From the NCBI GenBank assembly GCA_963847235.1, contig CAWJYU010000019.1:1-26322 (forward strand): a DNA stretch of 26,322 nt. The letters are read 5' to 3'. A model generated the notes under the pieces. It was given only the letters and a program-made list of their open reading frames with translations, searched no databases and was not told the DNA's origin. This document shows, one piece after another, positions 22,264 through 26,322 of the stretch. Position 1 is the first letter of the stretch. The number at the start of each line of letters is the position of its first letter. A program made the position numbers and the translations under genes. The stretch comes from JACDAN01 sp963847235. Its GTDB lineage: Bacteria > Actinomycetota > Thermoleophilia > Gaiellales > Gaiellaceae.

Positions 22264-24120
22264 GTGGCCATCGTCACGGCCGCAGCTGCGTGCGTCGATG
22301 CGCAGGCGGCCATCTCTCGCGAGCAGGAGCTCGCGAATCGCTACAGCCCGGTGGTCGCCCTCAAGGAGCAGCGAAGGATCTGCGGACCGGGTGAGGCGTA
22401 CAGGCCGGTGCTCGTCGACGTCGTCCTCGGTCGAACCGACGTGTCGCTCTTCGACGGTGCCGACGGGGGGTACCGCCGGATCCGCCGCGCACCGACCGCG
22501 GCCGACCTCGACAACGGCCCGTTCGAGCACTACGTCGATCTGCCGGGGCACCCGGTCACCGGCGCGTGCAGTTACCAGCACTGGTTCAAGCGCATCGGTG
22601 CCGGGGCGCCGAACGCGGTGTACGCGCACGTCGCGAAGGAGGCGGGCTATCCCGGACGGCTGGCGCTCCAGTACTGGCTCTACTACGTCTTCAACGACTT
22701 CAACGACAAGCACGAGTCGGACTGGGAGCTCATCCAGCTGCACTTCGATGCCGGCACGATCGAGGAGGCGCTGCGGCGGCCGCCCGTCGAGGTCCTCTAT
22801 TCGCAGCACGAGGGCGCCGAGCGCGCAGGCTGGACCGACGACAAGCTCGAGAAGGTCGACGGGACGCACGTCGTCACATACCCCGGAGCCGGCTCGCACG
22901 CGAACTACTTCCGCAACGCGCTCTGGCTCGGGCGCAGCGCGGGAGAAGGCCTCGGCTGCGACGATTCGACCGCACCGTCCAGACAGGTCAGGCCCCGGGC
23001 AGTCGTCGTGCCCGAACGCGCAAGGCCGACCTCCCACCTCGCCTGGATCACGTACGGCGGACACTGGGGCCAGCGTGAGAGGGCCTTCAACGACGGGCCG
23101 CTCGGGCCGAACGCAAAGCTCCAGTGGGAGCAGCCCTTCACCTGGGCGGAGAGCGTCGAGCGCAACCGGAGCTTCAGCATCGGCGGTCGCGAGCACGGGG
23201 GGCTGGACGCGAGCGACTTCTTCTGCTCCGGGGTGACGGCGGCCAGCGATCTGCTCGACGCGATCTATGCGTCGACGTGGCTCGTGCTCGCCGCACTCGT
23301 CGTCCTCGTAGGGCTCCTGGTGCTGGCCGTCGTCCGGACCCGCTGGCGTCCTGCCCCGCTCCGCCCGCTGGAGCAGCGCCGTGCCGCGGGCCAGATCCTC
23401 CGAGTCTCCGTCGACGTCTACCGGCTGGACTGGAAGACGCTGTTCGTGATCAGCGCGCTCGTGTTCCCGCTCGCGTTCCTGGGAGCGCTCGCGCTTCACG
23501 TGCTCCTGAACATCGGCCCCGTCGAGGAGGTCGTCCTGGCGCTCGGCCGCGAGACGCTCCTGCCGCTGCACGTCGCCGTGCTCCTCCTGGCCGCGATCGA
23601 GATCGCCGCCCTCGGCCTCGCCGTCGCCGCCACCGCCGTCGTGGTCGGCTCGCTCCGTCTCGGCGAGGAGCGGGTCCGAACGATGGGGGCCTACCGGCTT
23701 GCGGTCGAACACGCGGGTCCGTTGGCCGGCGTCCTGCTCCGCGTGGCCGGGATCCCTCTGCTCCTCGGGATGACGATCGTCGGGCTCCCGGTGGCGATCT
23801 GGTACCTGGGCCGCACGGCCGTCGCCCTCCCGGCCTGCGTGTTGGAGGCGCTCGGCGCACGCGCGGCGATCCGCCGGAGCAAGCATCTCGTCGGGAGCCA
23901 TTTCTGGAGGGTGAGCGCGCTCACGACGCTGACGGTCGCGGTGGCGCTGCTCGTCGGCCCGCTCGTCGGCGCCTTCGTCCTCTTGAGGACGGAGCTCCCG
24001 GTGCTGTCGGCGAACCTGATCGGCATGACGGTCTCGGCCGCCGTGATGCCGGTCGTCGGGATCGCGATCACCCTGCTCTTCCTCGATCTCCGCGCGCGCG
24101 AGCGCGAACTGCCCGCATGA
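22264..24120 (+). CDS. Vps62-like (DUF946-type) domain fused to a multi-pass membrane domain
   Basis: The first 330 residues resemble the Vps62/DUF946 beta-rich fold: ALQYWLYYVFNDFNDKHESD and WELIQLHFD, VLYSQHEGAERAGW, HVVTYPGAGSHANYF, and a late YGGHWGQ with FNDGPLGPNAKLQWEQP. A membrane helix (TWLVLAALVVLVGLLVLAVV) follows. The C-terminal half, about 260 residues, has five or six helices starting at LDWKTLFVISALVFPLAFLG and looks like GDPD-membrane or DUF975-type domains. The lumenal part is probably extracytoplasmic: codons upstream of the GTG at 22264 encode LRRTIISVAIVTAAAACVDA, a good signal sequence, so the real start is likely near 22231 although only GTC or ATC is found there. The stop overlaps the MFS gene (ATGA). 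Function unknown. Confidence 0.8.
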   Translation: MAIVTAAAACVDAQAAISREQELANRYSPVVALKEQRRICGPGEAYRPVLVDVVLGRTDVSLFDGADGGYRRIRRAPTAADLDNGPFEHYVDLPGHPVTGACSYQHWFKRIGAGAPNAVYAHVAKEAGYPGRLALQYWLYYVFNDFNDKHESDWELIQLHFDAGTIEEALRRPPVEVLYSQHEGAERAGWTDDKLEKVDGTHVVTYPGAGSHANYFRNALWLGRSAGEGLGCDDSTAPSRQVRPRAVVVPERARPTSHLAWITYGGHWGQRERAFNDGPLGPNAKLQWEQPFTWAESVERNRSFSIGGREHGGLDASDFFCSGVTAASDLLDAIYASTWLVLAALVVLVGLLVLAVVRTRWRPAPLRPLEQRRAAGQILRVSVDVYRLDWKTLFVISALVFPLAFLGALALHVLLNIGPVEEVVLALGRETLLPLHVAVLLLAAIEIAALGLAVAATAVVVGSLRLGEERVRTMGAYRLAVEHAGPLAGVLLRVAGIPLLLGMTIVGLPVAIWYLGRTAVALPACVLEALGARAAIRRSKHLVGSHFWRVSALTTLTVAVALLVGPLVGAFVLLRTELPVLSANLIGMTVSAAVMPVVGIAITLLFLDLRARERELPA

Positions 24121-25367
24121 CCGGACGCCGCTGGGGTCTTCGGCGCCTGTGGCCGTTCCTGGCGCTCGAGACCGCAACGGCACTGGGCGGGATCGCGAAC
24201 GGCATCGCCACCGTCGCCTTCCCGTGGCTCGTCCTCGAGCGAACCGGGGACGCCTCGGCCGCCGCCGCGGTCGGCGCGATCACGCTGCTCCCACTCCTGG
24301 CCACCTCGCTGATCTCGGGCACGATCGTCGATCTCATCGGGCGCCGGGTCGTCTCCGTCGCCAGCGACCTGCTCTCGCTCGTCAGCGTCGCCGCAATCCC
24401 GCTCCTGGACGGATGGATCGGCCTCGGTCTCGGGTGGCTCGCCGCCCTCGCCGTGCTGGGCGCCACGTTCGACCCGGCCGGCATCACGGCGCGCGAGGCC
24501 ATGCTTCCCGACGCCGCCCGGGCTTCCCGGCTCCCGTTGGAGCGGGCCAACGGCCTTCACGAGGCGACCTGGGGGGTCGCCTTCCTCGTCGGACCAGGCG
24601 TCGCCGGCTTGCTGATCGCTCTCGTCGGCGCCGTCGCGACTTTCTGGGGCACGGCTGCCTGCTTCGGAGCGGCTGCGCTCCTCCTCGCCGCCGTTCCGAT
24701 CCCCGGGTCTGGGCGGCCCGCAGCCCGCGAGGCCGGATTCTGGGGCGCGACGCTCGCCGGCCTGGCCTTTCTCTGGCGCGACCGGGTGCTCCGCAGCGTC
24801 GCCGTGGTCGCGGCACTCCTGATCGGGCTCTGGCTGCCCGTCGAGGGCGTGATCCTGCCCGTCTACTTCCAGGAGCGCGGAGCACCGGGCGAGCTCGGCG
24901 CGGTGCTGATGGCGCTGAGCGGCGGCGCCGTGCTCGGTGCGCTCGCGTACGCGGCGATCGGAGCGCGCTTCCGGCGACGAACCGCCTTCGTCGGGTCGCT
25001 GCTCGGGACGTCGATCGCAGTCGTCGGAATGGCGTTTCTGCCACCGCTCGCCGGCCTGCTCGTGCTCGGTTTCGCCTCAGGAGCCCTGTACGGCCCGATC
25101 AACCCGATCATCAACATCGCGATGCAGGAACGGACGCCGGACGCGCTGCGCGGACGCGTCGTGGGGCTGATCACTTCCGTCGCCTACGCCGCGGGGCCGG
25201 CCGGGTACCTCGTCGCCGGCCCGCTGATCAACGCCGTCGGCCTGCAGACAGCATTCCTCCTTTTCGCCGCCGGGCTCGTCGCCGTCGCTCTGGGATCGTT
25301 CGCCGTCGGCACCCTGCACGGGCTCGACCGGACCTCCGAGCGCCGGCTCGGGCTGCAGGAGCCCTAG
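24117..25367 (+). CDS. MFS transporter
   Basis: This major facilitator superfamily permease of 416 residues has 12 predicted membrane helices in two halves. Signature elements are GGIANGIATVAFPWLVLERTGDAS split over helix 1 and loop 1, GTIVDLIGRRVVSVASDLLS (the motif-A-like loop 2-3 with D and RR), and FLPPLAGLLVLGFASGALYGP in the second half, followed by QERTPDALRGRVVGL. This arrangement matches the MFS_3/enterobactin-exporter-like group of drug or siderophore exporters. ATG at 24117 overlaps the stop of the Vps62-like gene, so the two are coupled and may work together. It ends five bases before the convergent HVHH membrane gene. The substrate is unknown. Confidence 0.93.
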   Translation: MTGRRWGLRRLWPFLALETATALGGIANGIATVAFPWLVLERTGDASAAAAVGAITLLPLLATSLISGTIVDLIGRRVVSVASDLLSLVSVAAIPLLDGWIGLGLGWLAALAVLGATFDPAGITAREAMLPDAARASRLPLERANGLHEATWGVAFLVGPGVAGLLIALVGAVATFWGTAACFGAAALLLAAVPIPGSGRPAAREAGFWGATLAGLAFLWRDRVLRSVAVVAALLIGLWLPVEGVILPVYFQERGAPGELGAVLMALSGGAVLGALAYAAIGARFRRRTAFVGSLLGTSIAVVGMAFLPPLAGLLVLGFASGALYGPINPIINIAMQERTPDALRGRVVGLITSVAYAAGPAGYLVAGPLINAVGLQTAFLLFAAGLVAVALGSFAVGTLHGLDRTSERRLGLQEP

Positions 25368-25372
25368 AGGGT

Positions 25373-26107
25373 TCATTGCCCGGGCGTCCCTCCCACCAGC
25401 TCCTCGAAGCGGCGCCGGCGGCGGTCCCACCGACGCCGATGTCGCTCGAAGCGCCGCTCGGCCCGCCTACGTCGTCGGCTGCCGGCGGGATAGAAGCGCC
25501 GCGCCCAGGGCGACGTCGGCTTCGCGAGGCGCACAGCGCCGACCAGGGCCACCGGCGGCACGAAGACTCCGAGCAGTCCCGTCAGCAGCTTGCCCTTGAG
25601 CAGTGAGATCAGCACGAAGACAAGGCCGAAGACGACGAGGAAGACCGCCGCCCAGCGCCCTCCGGCCTCCTCGTCCCCGAACGGCAGCGCATGCAGCAGC
25701 ACGAGCGCGCCGACGACGAGGGCGATCATCACCGCGTCGATCGACGCTCGGCCCTCGTCCTGCCAGTAGACGTCCTCCAGATGGAAGACGAGCGCGAACT
25801 CGTCGAGGATGAAGGCCGCGCCGACACCGAACAGCGCACAGAGGAGCAGCTCCCAGAAGCCTTCCTCCGGCTGGAAGCCGATCAGGAAGACGCCGGCACC
25901 CAGCACGAAGAAGATGCCGACAACGATGTGGTGCACGTGCACTCCGCCGGCGCTCCCGCTCCGCCAGCCCCGCACGCGCGCACCCCGTGTATAGGCGCGG
26001 GTGAGCACGAACGCGATGAGGAAGGCAAGGAGGCTGACGAGGATCGGCTCGCGACCGGTCTCGTAGATGCGCTCTTCGTAACCCGGCAGGAAGTCGAACA
26101 GGTTCAC
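25373..26107 (-). CDS. Conserved-looking integral membrane protein with HVHH motif
   Basis: I cannot name the family with certainty. The 244 residues show six or so membrane segments: about 22-38, 58-77, 86-105, 123-142, 150-170 and 172-192. The motif HVHH (57-60) opens the second segment, and LDEFALVFHLEDVYW (101-115) follows the third. The clustered His, Asp and Glu residues within or next to helices could bind a metal and suggest a membrane enzyme. The C-terminal 45 residues are very rich in Arg (SRRRRRAERRFERHRRRW), a cytoplasmic, nucleic-acid- or phospholipid-contacting tail. The GTG start at 26107 has no clear Shine-Dalgarno. It is convergent with the MFS gene. Confidence 0.75.
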   Translation of the reverse strand: MNLFDFLPGYEERIYETGREPILVSLLAFLIAFVLTRAYTRGARVRGWRSGSAGGVHVHHIVVGIFFVLGAGVFLIGFQPEEGFWELLLCALFGVGAAFILDEFALVFHLEDVYWQDEGRASIDAVMIALVVGALVLLHALPFGDEEAGGRWAAVFLVVFGLVFVLISLLKGKLLTGLLGVFVPPVALVGAVRLAKPTSPWARRFYPAGSRRRRRAERRFERHRRRWDRRRRRFEELVGGTPGQ

Positions 26108-26164
26108 CGAGGACCAGTCTGTACCAGCGCTCCTGCCGGTCTGTCGCGGCTGATGACTATTCGC

Positions 26165-26178
26165 GTATATAGGTATAC
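26165..26178. promoter_or_regulatory. GTATA-TAGG-TATAC dyad near the right edge
   Basis: A perfect inverted repeat with 5-base arms sits in a short AT-rich stretch upstream of the partial frame at 26189. It uses the same half-site letters as the dyad in the padR promoter (103-115) with the arms exchanged. It may be an operator of a PadR-type or similar repressor. Confidence 0.4.
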
Positions 26179-26188
26179 AAGATGCCGC

Positions 26189-26322
26189 ATGGCGACGAGC
26201 AGCGACGACAGCGAGTACCGCAAGGTCGTCCCCAACGAGCGGCTCGTCTCCACCGAGATCTACGAGGGCATGCCCGGATCCCTCCCCGTGGCCCCTATTC
26301 GAGTAGCTTCATGCGGCGTGAC
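26189..26322 (+). pseudogene. Fragment of an SRPBCC/AHSA1-like gene, cut by the window end
   Basis: The frame from ATG 26189 reads EYRKVVPNERLVSTEIYEGM after a few leading residues. This matches the central strand pair of SRPBCC (AHSA1) proteins, where xYREVVPxERLVxTExxE is typical. The 60-70 residues that should precede it are absent and the residues after EGMPG do not continue the family pattern, so it looks like a remnant. It runs off the window, so this cannot be settled here. Confidence 0.45.

Noticed and set aside
22189..24183. 664-codon minus-strand open frame
   Set aside because: Antisense to the Vps62-like fusion; low-complexity acidic/basic product, no motif, while the plus frame has clear domains and helices.
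1..26322. Mobile element, integrase, tRNA or CRISPR array
   Set aside because: No transposase or integrase motifs, no terminal inverted repeats with target duplications, no tRNA-like cloverleaf and no regularly spaced repeats were seen on reading.

Overview
The window is GC-rich throughout, gene-dense, and full of ATGA/GTGA start-stop overlaps, GTG starts and TANNNT boxes placed 6-7 nt before start codons. This points to a high-GC actinobacterium. The gene set (MMPL transporters with NarL-type two-component systems, DNRLRE protein, ECF42-like remnant) would fit a soil Thermoleophilia-like lineage, but that placement is inference only. No rRNA, tRNA, insertion sequence, phage gene or CRISPR array was seen.

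Layout. (1) 89-4001, plus strand: a PadR regulator, an ABC ATPase and a large FtsX-like permease form a drug- or lipid-export operon under a promoter that overlaps a TATAC/GTATA dyad. (2) 4036-13260: two paralogous MMPL transporters, each next to its own NarL/LuxR-type histidine kinase and response regulator. The minus-strand block runs MMPL2, HK1, RR1, MMPL1, GyrI-like, 2TM; HK2-RR2 is divergent from MMPL2. The two MMPL genes share a TACCGTCGA promoter core, the two kinases share GGAGTAC around their -10 boxes, and two further words of 10 and 12 bases recur in both control regions. (3) 13257-16195: small stress-type genes (FMN reductase, cupin, alkyltransferase-like protein, secreted DNRLRE protein) mixed with decayed genes (an antibiotic-monooxygenase-like stub and an ECF42-type sigma factor that has lost its sigma domains). 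(4) 16223-20828: a DMT permease followed by a cassette of glycosyltransferase, membrane protein, NodB deacetylase and GT4 glycosyltransferase. The last four genes are joined by three consecutive GTGA overlaps and are the best candidate for an undescribed envelope-glycan pathway. (5) 20832-26107: a CPA2 antiporter divergent from a Vps62-like/membrane fusion protein, an MFS transporter and an HVHH membrane protein. (6) The last 160 bases hold a second GTATA/TATAC dyad and a fragment of an SRPBCC-like gene.

Four genes (FtsX permease, HK2, RR2, antiporter) are broken by six single-base indels. Each can be pinned to a few bases, and restoring it gives an intact protein of normal length. The coordinates given here are for the whole restored genes. 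They look like sequencing or assembly errors, though very recent mutation cannot be excluded.
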